Notes under the pieces: generated by a model | Databases searched by the model: none | What the model was told of the DNA's origin: nothing | Seen by the model: only the letters and a program-made list of their open reading frames with translations | Shown here: one piece after another, positions 45,153 through 53,282 of the stretch | Position numbering within the stretch: position 1 is the stretch's first letter | Layout of the letters: every line of letters starts with the position of its first letter | Translations under genes and position numbers: made by a program | From: Elusimicrobia bacterium RIFOXYA2_FULL_47_53 | GTDB lineage: Bacteria; Elusimicrobiota; Endomicrobiia; Endomicrobiales; XYA2-FULL-47-53 | NCBI GenBank assembly: GCA_001800315.1 | Contig: MGVE01000008.1 | Coordinates: forward strand, 248,001-312,000 | Length of the DNA: 64,000 bases | Direction: 5' to 3'

Positions 45153-45520
45153 CTGCCGGTAACGGGAAACCGGTTAAAATCCGGTGCAGCCCCGCTACTG
45201 TGACCTGTCCTTGAAGATTTGAGGACTATTTTAATGCCACTGCTTAACGCGGGAAGGTATTAAAAGAAGGCAAAGTTGGAAACCCTAAAATTGTTTTTGC
45301 GCTTGAAAGCGGTTCATAACAAGCCATTGCAGGATGGCGCGTTGTACCCGCTTTTAAAGCGAAAAAAAAAGTTTTGCCGCGAAACAAGGAAGCCGAGTCC
45401 GAGGATACTTAAAAAGTATCTGAGGCAAGGCTGACGAAGTTGCAGCGCAAAAATTATTTTTGCAGCTAAAATGGGGTACAACAAGCCATCCTAAAGGAAG
45501 CCAGGAGACCGGCCGGCAGA
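45153..45520 (+). ncRNA. Cobalamin riboswitch with an unusual 239-nt internal expansion, upstream of btuB
   Basis: Conserved parts are GGGAAACCGG (45163-45172), AATCCGGTGCAGCCCCGCTA (around 45178-45197), GCCACTG (45236-45242), GGGAAGG (45251-45257) and the B12 box GAAGCCAGGAGACC (45497-45510). In common aptamers the last two are separated by a few tens of bases; here 239 lie between. The insert holds a 17-bp paired arm (AGGATGGC and GTTGTACCC, 45331-45349, with GGGTACAAC and GCCATCCT, 45474-45492), another inverted repeat (45287-45302 with 45445-45460), and two direct copies of AACAAGCCAT (45318-45327, 45480-45489). Confidence 0.85.
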
Positions 45521-45556
45521 ATAAAACCAGCATTGAGCTGGGATACTCGAGGGAGG

Positions 45557-45568
45557 CATACCGGTATG
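45557..45568. promoter_or_regulatory. Palindrome and mini-ORF in the btuB leader
   Basis: A perfect 12-bp palindrome CATACCGGTATG lies just after the riboswitch. Its last three bases start ATG TCA ACA AAA TAA, a four-codon frame preceded by GGGAGG. It could be a ribosome-stalling leader or an operator; both are speculative. Confidence 0.3.
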
Positions 45569-45582
45569 TCAACAAAATAACC

Positions 45583-45700
45583 GTCGTTCCAGAATAACGA
45601 CACAAAAGCCGTTGTTTACTTATAACTTACAACTTAAAACTTATAACTTGAAAAGTTGTCTGGAATCCGGAACAATGGCGTTTCATCAATGTCTTTAGGA
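45583..45700 (+). repeat. Interspersed repeat remnant with heptamer array in the btuB leader
   Basis: A GTCGTT / AACGAC hairpin (45583-45601) precedes five CTTANNN heptamers (45619-45653: CTTATAA, CTTACAA, CTTAAAA, CTTATAA, CTTGAAA). The following TGTCTGGAATCCGGAACAAT and CATCAATGTCT match the arm-2 loop of the four-way-junction repeats elsewhere. This is thus a degenerate copy between the riboswitch and btuB. Confidence 0.7.
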
Positions 45701-45732
45701 AACATAATTAAATCTAACTAATGGAGAGATCT

Positions 45733-47613
45733 ATGTATTCAAAAATAGTAAGCTGGCTTTCAATACTCTTGTTAACGGTTTCAATTCCGCTTTTCGCTGA
45801 TACGGACGGCTCGGTTTTCTTAAGCCTCACGCGAAAAGTCAGCAAACTCAAGGATATGCCCACGAATGTTTCCGTGATCCCGTTTGAAAAAATCCAGGAA
45901 TCAAAAGCAAAGACCGCGGCAGAAGTCCTGCAGAACAGCGCCTCATTAAATGTCGGCAGTTACGGAACCCTCGGAGCAAACCAGAATATCATAATAAGGG
46001 GCGCCGCTCCCGAGGAAGTCCTTGTGCTTATTGACGGAAGGAGAGCCAACGACCCGGCAATGGGGCTCATTGACTTAAGCACTCTTCCGGCCGAAAATAT
46101 TGAAAGAGTGGAGATTATCAGGGGAGGCGCGTCGGCTATTTACGGAACCGGGGCTCTGGGCGGCGTGGTAAACATAATTACAAGAAAACCCCAGCTGGAA
46201 ACGCCGAAAACAAATATAGGTTTTTCAATGGGCAGTTTTAATACGCAGAAAACCGGCGTTGACTTTGAAATAAAACGGGAAAAAACCTATGGTTTTCTGA
46301 GCGCCGCGCGGACTCTCTCCGACGGCTGGAGGCAGAACTCCGGCTTTGACGGCAGCAATTTCTTCGCGAGAATGGGCTATGACGCGGGCTCAGCCGGACA
46401 GATTGACCTCTCAGGCGCCTATTCAAGAAGCGACGCGGGCGTGCCGGGAATGGGCATACCACTGGCTCAATACGACGGTTCCGCGGAAAAACTTGCCTCA
46501 ACGCCTGACGCCAATCAAAAAGTAAACAAGAGTTTCGGCAGGATTGACCACACGGTTAATCTCGGTGAAGATACTTTTAAAACATCCTTCCACGCTTCGC
46601 AGGATATCACTTTCTACAAAGTTCCCGCGTGGCTTCAGGATGACGAATACAAGTCATTCTCCTTCGGAGGCGAAACCCAGTACCAGAGCTCGCTGGGCCT
46701 GACAACAGGCTTTGAGTGGTATGAAGAGCTTTACAAACAATATGACAATACAATGAGCGCTCTGGAAACCGACAGAAGCCGCGTTTCAGCCAATATCTTC
46801 GCCCAGCAGGAGATTAGAATAGCAAACCTGAGCGTAATACCAAGCGCGAGATACGACAATAACTCGGTATTCGGCAGCGTTTTCAGCCCGAGCATCGGGC
46901 TCGTTTATCAAGCAAATGAACTCCTGAAAATTTCGGCAAATTCCGGGAAGGCCTGGCGGGCTCCCACACTAAACGAACTCTACTGGCCCAATGAGACCTC
47001 AAGCTTCTGGGGAACAACTTATATAACACAGGGCAACGCCACTCTCAAACCCGAAGAAGGAGTTGCTTCCGACTTCGGCGTTGAATACGGCAGCAATAAA
47101 TTCAGCAATAAGGTTACCTTGTTTTATACCGAGAGCAGAGACCTGATTTCGTGGCAGCAGACGACAGACCCGGTCTCAAACTCTGTCACCACAATGCCTC
47201 AGAATATCGGCAGGGCAAAATCACAGGGCCTTGAATACGAACTGGGCCATAAAATAGCCGACGGCCTCTATCAAACCATAAACTACACTCATACCTGGGC
47301 TATAGACGCGGATTCACTGCAGGTTCTGCCCTACAGGTCACCGAATATCATTAACTACGACCTCTCGTACATAGCGCCCTGGAATATGAAGCTTAACATC
47401 AACGGCAAATATGTATCGGCGACCCCGGTTTCAGGCGTAAATTCCCTGCCTGATTACACCCTTGTGGGATTAAAAGTATCGCAGAAAATAGCGGAGCTTG
47501 AGCTCTGGGTCGGCATTGACAACCTGCTTGATAAAATGTATCAGTCAAGAATAAACTACCCGCTTCCCGGCAGGAGTTACAACTTCGGCTTAAGCCTGAG
47601 GTTTATTGACTGA
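45733..47613 (+). CDS. btuB: TonB-dependent vitamin B12 receptor
   Basis: I place the start at the ATG at 45733, with GGAGAG just upstream and a clean signal peptide (cleavage near LFADT), rather than at 45721. The 626-residue product has a plug domain (about residues 35-150; VLIDGRRANDP, VEIIRGGASAIYGTGALGGVVNIIT) and a 22-strand-type barrel ending YNFGLSLRFID. No clear TonB box is seen. The preceding cobalamin riboswitch fixes the substrate class better than the protein does. Confidence 0.92.
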   Translation: MYSKIVSWLSILLLTVSIPLFADTDGSVFLSLTRKVSKLKDMPTNVSVIPFEKIQESKAKTAAEVLQNSASLNVGSYGTLGANQNIIIRGAAPEEVLVLIDGRRANDPAMGLIDLSTLPAENIERVEIIRGGASAIYGTGALGGVVNIITRKPQLETPKTNIGFSMGSFNTQKTGVDFEIKREKTYGFLSAARTLSDGWRQNSGFDGSNFFARMGYDAGSAGQIDLSGAYSRSDAGVPGMGIPLAQYDGSAEKLASTPDANQKVNKSFGRIDHTVNLGEDTFKTSFHASQDITFYKVPAWLQDDEYKSFSFGGETQYQSSLGLTTGFEWYEELYKQYDNTMSALETDRSRVSANIFAQQEIRIANLSVIPSARYDNNSVFGSVFSPSIGLVYQANELLKISANSGKAWRAPTLNELYWPNETSSFWGTTYITQGNATLKPEEGVASDFGVEYGSNKFSNKVTLFYTESRDLISWQQTTDPVSNSVTTMPQNIGRAKSQGLEYELGHKIADGLYQTINYTHTWAIDADSLQVLPYRSPNIINYDLSYIAPWNMKLNINGKYVSATPVSGVNSLPDYTLVGLKVSQKIAELELWVGIDNLLDKMYQSRINYPLPGRSYNFGLSLRFID

Positions 47614-47631
47614 GATGTAATGGTGAGTCGG

Positions 47632-47835
47632 GTATCCCGACACCTGATTTTAACTTTCTTTGGGCGAGCAAAGATAATAAAGAAACGCGACCCACGAGCC
47701 ATTCGCAAAGTATTTTAGGCAGTCTTGCAAACTCCCTGCCCTGTCGGCAGGTCAAACAGGCAAGACTGAAGGACTCCAAAAATACTTTTGCTCATAACCG
47801 GCTCGGAAGGGGGTATTTAAAATCATAAAAAGTCC
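47632..47835 (+). repeat. Interspersed repeat module C (copy 1)
   Basis: This stretch is repeated at 54172-54358. Shared parts are TAACTTTCTTTGG, AATAAAGAAACGCGACC, GAGCCATTCGCAAA, and a long hairpin CAGTCTTGC ... GCAAGACTG with an inner CTGCC/GGCAG stem. The end, CTCGGAAGGGGG and TTAAAATCATAAAAAG, recurs directly before other four-way-junction repeats at 56800-56831. No coding sequence is visible. Confidence 0.8.
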
Positions 47836-47897
47836 GTCATTCCTGCAAAAGCAGGAATCCAGAAAAACCTCTGGATGCCAGCTGCTGCTGGTATGAC
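47836..47897 (+). repeat. Four-way-junction palindromic repeat, copy A
   Basis: The 62-nt unit has an outer stem GTCAT/ATGAC enclosing three back-to-back hairpins with no unpaired bases between them: TCCTGC/GCAGGA, ATCCAG/CTGGAT and GCCAGC/GCTGGT (one GU pair). Confidence 0.88.
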
Positions 47898-47917
47898 GAC
47901 ACAAAAGCGCACACGCC

Positions 47918-48011
47918 GTCATTCCCGAATTGTTCTGTCGGGAATCCATAACAATGGCATTTTGTTAATGACTCAAAGAAGTGGATCCCAGACTGAACCC
48001 TCTGGTATGAC
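47918..48011 (+). repeat. Four-way-junction repeat, long arm-2 type, copy 1
   Basis: The outer stem is GTCAT/ATGAC. Arm 1 is TCCCGA (loop ATTGTTCTG) TCGGGA, arm 2 is ATCCA/TGGAT with a 35-nt loop, and arm 3 is CCCAGA/TCTGG. Near-identical copies lie at 54518-54611 and 57969-58062. Confidence 0.82.
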
Positions 48012-48034
48012 GACACGAAGAAGTTTGCCGTTCA

Positions 48035-48069
48035 CTTATAACTTACAACTTAAAACTTATAACTTAAAA
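48035..48069 (+). repeat. CTTANNN heptamer array
   Basis: Five uninterrupted 7-bp units: CTTATAA, CTTACAA, CTTAAAA, CTTATAA, CTTAAAA. Confidence 0.9.
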
Positions 48070-48096
48070 TGTTCTGTCTGGGATCCATAAAGGGCC

Positions 48097-48224
48097 GTCA
48101 TCCCTGTGAAAACAGGGATCCAGCAAAACCCTGAATACCAGCTTCCCAGACTGTGTCGTAATTGCCAAAAATGACCGTTTTGTCATTCTGGGACATTGTG
48201 ACACAGTCTGTCCGCTGGGATGAC
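48097..48224 (+). repeat. Four-way-junction repeat with nested 64-bp insertion
   Basis: The outer GTCAT/ATGAC stem and arms 1 (TCCCTGT/ACAGGGA) and 2 are present. The arm-3 loop TTCC is interrupted by 48147-48210, which begins CAGACTGTGTC and ends with its exact complement GACACAGTCTG. TCC stands on both sides of the insertion, like a target duplication. The insert contains a smaller AATGAC/GTCATT hairpin. Confidence 0.82.
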
Positions 48225-48247
48225 GACACGAAGAAGTCCGTCGTTCA

Positions 48248-48282
48248 CTTACAACTTAAAACTTAAAACTTATAACTTAAAA
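48248..48282 (+). repeat. CTTANNN heptamer array before the flavin reductase gene
   Basis: Five units: CTTACAA, CTTAAAA, CTTAAAA, CTTATAA, CTTAAAA. The Shine-Dalgarno AAGGAG of the next gene begins two or three bases later, so the array sits in its leader. Confidence 0.88.
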
Positions 48283-48296
48283 TACAAGGAGTCCGT

Positions 48297-48848
48297 ATGA
48301 AAACCCCATTTAAATCCGTTCCTTTAAAGCAGTTTTACCGCCTTATCAATCACGGCCCCTGCGTAGTCGTAACCACGGCCAGCGGGAAATCAAAAAATGC
48401 CGCGCCGATAGCCTGGGCCATGCCCGTAAACGACGAACCGCCTCTTGCCGCGATTTCAGTGGCCGACACCCATTTTACCGCGGAACTTATTAAGAAAAGC
48501 GGGGAGTTTGCCATAAATGTGGCAAACGAGGCTATCTTAAAGGAAATGCTTTTTTGCGGCAGCGTTTCAGGAAGAAAGACCGATAAAATAAAAAAATCCG
48601 GCCTCTCTGTTATTAAAGGCAAAAAGATAAAAGTTCCGGTCTTGAAAGACTGCGCCGGATATCTTGAATGCAGAGTTATAGACAGTATTGAATACGGCGG
48701 CGTTACGGTTTTTGTGGGGAAAGTTCTTTACGCGGCGGCAAAGCGGGGAGCCTTTGATTCCTGCTGGGTACCGGAAAAAGCTAAAACCGTGCATCACATA
48801 GGCGGAAAGTTTTTTGCCTTTACAGGAAGCCGGTTTCAGTCGGAGTGA
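48297..48848 (+). CDS. Flavin reductase-like (FMN-binding split barrel) protein
   Basis: The ATG has AAGGAG six bases upstream. The 183-residue protein shows the flavin_reduct pattern: PCVVVTTASGKSKNAAPIAWAMPVN, DTHFTAELIKKSGEFAINV and a C-terminal GKVLYAA strand. Such proteins bind FMN and act as NAD(P)H:flavin reductases or as accessory flavoproteins. It stands alone between a repeat cluster and a convergent operon. Confidence 0.87.
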   Translation: MKTPFKSVPLKQFYRLINHGPCVVVTTASGKSKNAAPIAWAMPVNDEPPLAAISVADTHFTAELIKKSGEFAINVANEAILKEMLFCGSVSGRKTDKIKKSGLSVIKGKKIKVPVLKDCAGYLECRVIDSIEYGGVTVFVGKVLYAAAKRGAFDSCWVPEKAKTVHHIGGKFFAFTGSRFQSE

Positions 48849-48880
48849 AATTGCGGCAGAGGTTATTCTACTGACTCAAA

Positions 48881-50968
48881 TTATATTTTAAAAAGCTTTG
48901 TTATTATGTACGAAAGCGTTGTGCCGAGCACGGCGCCGGCCAGGACATCCAGAGGGAAATGCACGCCCACATATATTCTGGAAATGCCTATTAAGGCGGC
49001 AAACGCGAAAAAGATATACCAGAACTTGCGGACTTTCAAAGAAAGGAAAGTGGCGGTTAAAAATGAAACCTGCGTATGGCCGGAAGGAAAAGAATTGTAT
49101 TTAAGGCCCGGCCCGAGCACCCTGACCAGATCCCCGAAAACAGTAAGCGGCCTTGCCCTGCTGAAAAATTCCTTTATAAAATGAGTGAGTGCCCCGCTGA
49201 AAAGCATCAAGGCCACCATAAACAAAAACTTTTTCCAGAAGTTTTCGCGGCTGTAAAACCACAGCACCAGGCCGCCGAATATTCCCAGAAGGATGCCGTC
49301 GCCGGTAAAACTCAGAAACCTCATCAGATAATCAATCAAAGGAAGTTTTCTCTCCCTGTTCAGGAAAAAAAATACCTTTGTGTCGGCTTTATTAAGGTAA
49401 TCCTTCCAGTAAACCCAGGGGCTTAAAGCGCCGGCAGTATATTCTTTTGGCAATGCTGACAATTTAAAATTCCTTCCCGTAGTCAGCCAGAAAATTCTTG
49501 TTTTTTTGCCTTTGCGGAAACTTTCAACCGCGACAGGCTTATCCCAGGAGCTGAACGGGTATATTTTTTCTGGTTCGGTGAAAAACCTGTTATCGCAGAC
49601 GAAGATACCGTCTCTTCCGTCAAGGACAGAGAGGTCCCTCTGCCAGAAATCGTAGGCGTCAATCCTGTCCGACAAGCAATATATTTTCGGATGGCCCGGC
49701 ACATAAAACTTCAGCTGGCTGGCGATATAATGGCGGTGCGTGAAAATAAACGGCTTTGGCTCCGGGGAATTCTCCACCAGCTCTGCAATTTTTCTGCCGG
49801 CGTCGCCCCAGCCGTAGAGTTCGTTGGTGACATCCATTTTTTCCGCTTTAGTTATACCGTCCTCAATTTTTCGCGCTTCCTGCGCCGGCAGAAACAGCTC
49901 GGCAGGCAATACCTTGTAAACCGCCTGAAGCGGCACCAGCAAAGTCAGAAACAGCCCGAAACCCCAGGCGGTGTAACTTGAAACCCTGAACCATTTTTTA
50001 TCCCAGCTCTCCAAGGTCATTTTCGCCACGGCCGGCGTCAGCACAAGGTATCCCATAGCCGGCCAGTGAGGCAGTATCTCGTTGAAACTTGCTATGGCGT
50101 TAAAAAGAAAAAGCGTGGGGAACGAAAAAGAAAATATTAGAAGGGAATTTTCATCTTTTGCCTTTAAGGCCTTAATAGCAAAATAAACCAGCGCGGCCCA
50201 GTAAATAATGAACAGAAAAGGAGAGATATATCCGGCCTGGGCGCCGAGGCATTTGCCGAGAAGCGCCGCGGAAAATGCCGGAGCCTTGCTCCCGAAACCG
50301 TGCTTTAGCTGGAAACCGAACGAGGCCCAGCCGTTTTCCATATTCCACAAAAGGACCGGAAGAAATATTATAAATGCCGAAACAAGGGCAAGATAAGGCT
50401 CTTTTTTCATCAGCCAGTGCCGGTGTTTGGGAGACAGGGCTATAAACAGCAGGGCCGAGGCGGGAAGCAGAATAGCGTTATACTTAGACAAAAGCCCCGC
50501 TCCGAGCAGAACACCCAGAATATACCAGTAGCCGGGCTTTTGAGTCCTTACAAGAAGGATAAAAACATAAATGAATATTACCCACAAAAGCGCGAGAGGG
50601 ACATCCGGCACCGTCAGCACCGCCCCGAGAAAAGAAAATACCGGAACGACATTTAACAGGATTATGCTCCAGAGCGCCGTCTTTTCGTCAAACAGCTTTT
50701 TCGCGATGAAATAAATAAAAATGCTCATCACAAAAAAGAAAAGGACGGCCGGAAACCTTACGGCAAACTCGTTTACTCCGAAAATACCGGTGAAGAATTT
50801 TATTATGTAGCCTATGGCGGGGGGGTGGTCAAAATAGGACAGTTCGGGCTGGCGGCTGAAAGCGAAATAATGCCCCTCGTCGTCGCCAAGGCCTATGCGC
50901 CCTATGACAAGCAGCCTTAAAAGCGCGGTGGAAATATTAATAAGCCAGAAAATCACAATATTGCTCAT
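48881..50968 (-). CDS. GT39/ArnT-like glycosyltransferase fused to PAP2 phosphatase
   Basis: I place the start at 50968, where ATG overlaps the stop of the upstream GT2 gene (ATGA), giving 695 residues. The N-terminal two thirds is a polyprenol-phosphate-sugar-dependent GT39/83 transferase with many helices and the motif GDDEGHYFAFSRQPELSYFDHPP. The C-terminal part (about 530-695) is a PAP2 phosphatase with KEFFSRARP, PSGHTQ and SRIYVGVHFPLD, all three catalytic motifs intact. The fusion may couple sugar transfer to recycling of the lipid carrier. Confidence 0.9.
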   Translation of the reverse strand: MSNIVIFWLINISTALLRLLVIGRIGLGDDEGHYFAFSRQPELSYFDHPPAIGYIIKFFTGIFGVNEFAVRFPAVLFFFVMSIFIYFIAKKLFDEKTALWSIILLNVVPVFSFLGAVLTVPDVPLALLWVIFIYVFILLVRTQKPGYWYILGVLLGAGLLSKYNAILLPASALLFIALSPKHRHWLMKKEPYLALVSAFIIFLPVLLWNMENGWASFGFQLKHGFGSKAPAFSAALLGKCLGAQAGYISPFLFIIYWAALVYFAIKALKAKDENSLLIFSFSFPTLFLFNAIASFNEILPHWPAMGYLVLTPAVAKMTLESWDKKWFRVSSYTAWGFGLFLTLLVPLQAVYKVLPAELFLPAQEARKIEDGITKAEKMDVTNELYGWGDAGRKIAELVENSPEPKPFIFTHRHYIASQLKFYVPGHPKIYCLSDRIDAYDFWQRDLSVLDGRDGIFVCDNRFFTEPEKIYPFSSWDKPVAVESFRKGKKTRIFWLTTGRNFKLSALPKEYTAGALSPWVYWKDYLNKADTKVFFFLNRERKLPLIDYLMRFLSFTGDGILLGIFGGLVLWFYSRENFWKKFLFMVALMLFSGALTHFIKEFFSRARPLTVFGDLVRVLGPGLKYNSFPSGHTQVSFLTATFLSLKVRKFWYIFFAFAALIGISRIYVGVHFPLDVLAGAVLGTTLSYIITKLFKI

Positions 50969-51669
50969 GCGGCCAGCTTCAGCTTCCACACCCGAAAAAG
51001 GTATTTTATCAGAGTGGCGGGTTTGAGTTTTGACTGCCCCTTTCCTCTCGGCATGAATTCTATGGGAGATTCTTTGATTTTAATATTGTATTTTTTCAGG
51101 TAAAACAAAACTTCCGTCACAATAAAAGGGTCGCGCGAAGAAAGATTCGGAAGAATTTTTTCCAGCGCGGATTTTGAAAACATCCTGAACCCCGAGGTCG
51201 GATCCTGCACCTTAACTCCCAAAACAGCCGCGAGATATTTTCTCGCGAAACCGCTTATGGCCTGGCGCAGGAAAGTTCTTGCCTCGTCCTTTCCGCCGGG
51301 AACATACCTTGAGCCGATAACAACATCACAGCTTCCGGAATTATTGACAAAATCAGGAATAAAGCGCGGATCATGCGAAAGGTCGCCGTCCATCTCAACA
51401 ACCCAGTCAGCTCCCAGTTCAAGAGCTTTTTTGAAACCGTCAATGCCGGCCCAGCCGCGCCCGCGGTTCTCCTTTCTGAGCAGAAGATGAACCCTGCTGT
51501 CTTTAGAGGCTAAACTCTCAACGATTTTACATGTTCCGTCGGGCGAATTATCGTCGGCTATCAGCACCTCAATGTTTAAGGGCAGGCTCAAAAGGCGCTC
51601 AATAAGAGCGGCTATATTGCCGGCTTCGTTGTAAGTCGGTATCATAGCTATAATTTTTTGGGTATTCAT
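50965..51669 (-). CDS. Polyprenol-phosphate mannosyl/glucosyltransferase (DPM1-like GT2)
   Basis: The 234-residue GT2 enzyme has MIPTYNEAGNIAALIERLL, VLIADDNSPDGT, WVVEMDGDLSHDPRFIP and DPTSGFRMFSK, diagnostic of the DPM1 branch without C-terminal membrane helices. It should make polyprenyl-phosphate-hexose, the donor needed by the fused GT39 enzyme encoded next. Both junctions in this operon are ATGA overlaps. Confidence 0.93.
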   Translation of the reverse strand: MNTQKIIAMIPTYNEAGNIAALIERLLSLPLNIEVLIADDNSPDGTCKIVESLASKDSRVHLLLRKENRGRGWAGIDGFKKALELGADWVVEMDGDLSHDPRFIPDFVNNSGSCDVVIGSRYVPGGKDEARTFLRQAISGFARKYLAAVLGVKVQDPTSGFRMFSKSALEKILPNLSSRDPFIVTEVLFYLKKYNIKIKESPIEFMPRGKGQSKLKPATLIKYLFRVWKLKLAA

Positions 51670-52805
51670 TTTTTTTCCGGGCGGGCGGGCAGGCTTTTTT
51701 CAATAACATGCCACAGTATGCCGGGCTTTATGGAGTTCATACAGTCGGGTTTTTTATCGCATGTCTGCCTGTAACAGCACACACAGGGCAGGCCTGAAAC
51801 AACCTTGGGCCCCAAACCGTACATTTCAATTTCCGGCTCTGAGGTGGGGCCGAAAATGGCCACGGCTTTTTTCTTAAGGCCGAGCGCCGCGTGAAGCGCC
51901 ATGGTATCGCCCGTAATTACCATATCGCAGAGGTTAATAAACGCGAAAAAATCCGGTATTGAATTATTAGTGCCGGCGCTTATAGCCTTGCCGCGGCTCT
52001 TTTTTAACATTTTCCTGATTATGGATTCTTCTTCCGGGCCGCCGAGCAGGATAACCTTCGCCCCGCGCGAATGGAGTTTGTTTATTATCTCCAGGTAGCC
52101 TGAGGCCGTCCAGCGTTTCATTTTCCAGCGTTTTCCGGCGCCGGGGTTAATTCCGACAACCAGTTTATTGTTGAGCCCGTGTTTCACGGCGAATTTACCG
52201 GCTCTGACAGCCGAGTCCGCGGCTATCGGTACATAAATGGGATAATCCGGTTTCTTTAAGCCGGTTATCTTTGATATCCAATATTGGTATGTACTTTTAT
52301 TGGCTTTTTTCAGGTCGTCAAAAGCGCTCATGGAAAGCCAGTGCTTCGCGTAATGGTTTGAACTTACGACCTGCCTGGCGGAATTCAGGGAATATCCCGT
52401 TATCTTTTTTGCCGCCGCCATTGAGGCAAGAGCCAGGCTTGCGGGGGAAAGGTCAAGGTTAATAACCTCGTTAAAACCCTCTGACAATAATTTTTCAAAA
52501 ATATGCTTGTCATTAATCCAAATATGTTCTATATAAGGGTTGCCTTTTAGCACCTCCGAAGAGGATGCCGACGAGACCCAGGTAATTTTGCAGTTAGGAT
52601 ATTTCTTTTTGAGTCCGGGAAGAAGGAAAGTCGTACGAAGCACATCGCCCATGGCATCAAGCTTTATAATCAGGATTTTATACGGCTTAATATTTTTGGG
52701 TATAACCGGAGCGTAATGGCCGCAGGAAACGCACTTAATTCCATTCTGTTTATGGAACCTGCAGGGGCGGTCAAGCGGGAAATTGATACAGTCGGTTTTT
52801 ATCAT
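51666..52805 (-). CDS. GT9 heptosyltransferase-family glycosyltransferase with Cys-rich termini
   Basis: This is a 379-residue ADP-heptose:LPS heptosyltransferase-like protein: ILIIKLDAMGDVLRTTFLLPGL, VGINPGAGKRWKMKRW and VITGDTMALHAALGLKKKAVAIFGPTS. It has an added N-terminal segment with four Cys (DCINF, RPCRF, IKCVSCGHY) and a C-terminal CVCCYRQTCDKKPDC cluster, which together could bind a metal. It leads the leftward operon with its own promoter. Confidence 0.9.
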   Translation of the reverse strand: MIKTDCINFPLDRPCRFHKQNGIKCVSCGHYAPVIPKNIKPYKILIIKLDAMGDVLRTTFLLPGLKKKYPNCKITWVSSASSSEVLKGNPYIEHIWINDKHIFEKLLSEGFNEVINLDLSPASLALASMAAAKKITGYSLNSARQVVSSNHYAKHWLSMSAFDDLKKANKSTYQYWISKITGLKKPDYPIYVPIAADSAVRAGKFAVKHGLNNKLVVGINPGAGKRWKMKRWTASGYLEIINKLHSRGAKVILLGGPEEESIIRKMLKKSRGKAISAGTNNSIPDFFAFINLCDMVITGDTMALHAALGLKKKAVAIFGPTSEPEIEMYGLGPKVVSGLPCVCCYRQTCDKKPDCMNSIKPGILWHVIEKSLPARPEKK

Positions 52806-52831
52806 AAATGATTGCCGGTAAAATTTGTTTC

Positions 52832-52860
52832 ATCCTAACAAATTTTTTCTTTTCCGTCAA
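52832..52860 (-). promoter_or_regulatory. Promoter of the leftward GT9-GT2-GT39 operon
   Basis: On the minus strand, TTGACG (52855-52860) and TAGGAT (52832-52837) are separated by 17 bp. A start near 52825 gives a leader of about 20 nt. Confidence 0.6.
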
Positions 52861-52923
52861 ATATTGTACAATGCTTTATGCTCGGATGGGTCCCGGAAGG
52901 GGTGTGAGAAACAAAAAAAGTCT

Positions 52924-52985
52924 GTCATTCCTGCAAAAGCAGGAATCCAGAAAAACCTCTGGATACCAGCTTCCGCTGGTATGAC
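52924..52985 (+). repeat. Four-way-junction palindromic repeat, copy B
   Basis: This is the cleanest copy: outer GTCAT/ATGAC, arms TCCTGC/GCAGGA (loop AAAA), ATCCAG/CTGGAT (loop AAAAACCT), ACCAGC/GCTGGT (loop TTCC), and no base unpaired at the junction. It is preceded by a module C tail (CCGGAAGGGG near 52896) and followed by heptamers at 53009-53029. Confidence 0.9.
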
Positions 52986-53029
52986 GACTAAAAGAAGTCC
53001 GTCGTTCTCTTACAACTTACAACTTGAGT

Positions 53030-53282
53030 CAATTGAAAAAGTGTTTCAGCCCGTCTTTGCCTGCCCGCCAAAGCTTTTGTGGAGGGCGAGGAGTGCAACG
53101 ACGCGTTAGCCCGCCAGAGGTTCAGTGGCGGGGCAATCTCGCAGTTAAATGGTTTTGTAGCTGCGCAGCTTGCTGCGCGTTCCGTAAAAGCTGTCATTCC
53201 TGCAGTTGCAGTGCGGCGAATAAGCCGCACAAGCTTGCAACGGGTGCGAGATGTGAGCACACACAGGAATCCAGAAAAACCA
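53030..53282 (+). repeat. Interspersed repeat module D and a four-way-junction fragment before larE
   Basis: The stretch holds TGGCGGGGCAATCTCGCAGT, TTTTGTAGCTGCGCAGC and a GCGCAGC-TT-GCTGCGC hairpin, matching 54402-54478 and, with compensatory changes, 56912-57013 and 57085-57211. Then come GTCATTCCTGCAGTTGCAGT and GGAATCCAGAAAAACC, a four-way repeat whose arm 1 has been expanded. The frame of larE stays open through it but this is repeat, not gene. Confidence 0.75.

Noticed and set aside
47836-47897. tRNA gene suggested by the cloverleaf-like fold
   Set aside because: There is no T-loop GTTCRA, anticodon loop, 7-bp acceptor stem or CCA context, and the arms are too short and symmetrical.
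48035-48069. CRISPR-like direct repeats
   Set aside because: The heptamers are contiguous with no spacers, and no cas gene is present.
53079-53282. N-terminal extension of larE
   Set aside because: The extra 68 codons are interspersed repeat modules found elsewhere without coding; LarE homology begins at the ATG at 53283.
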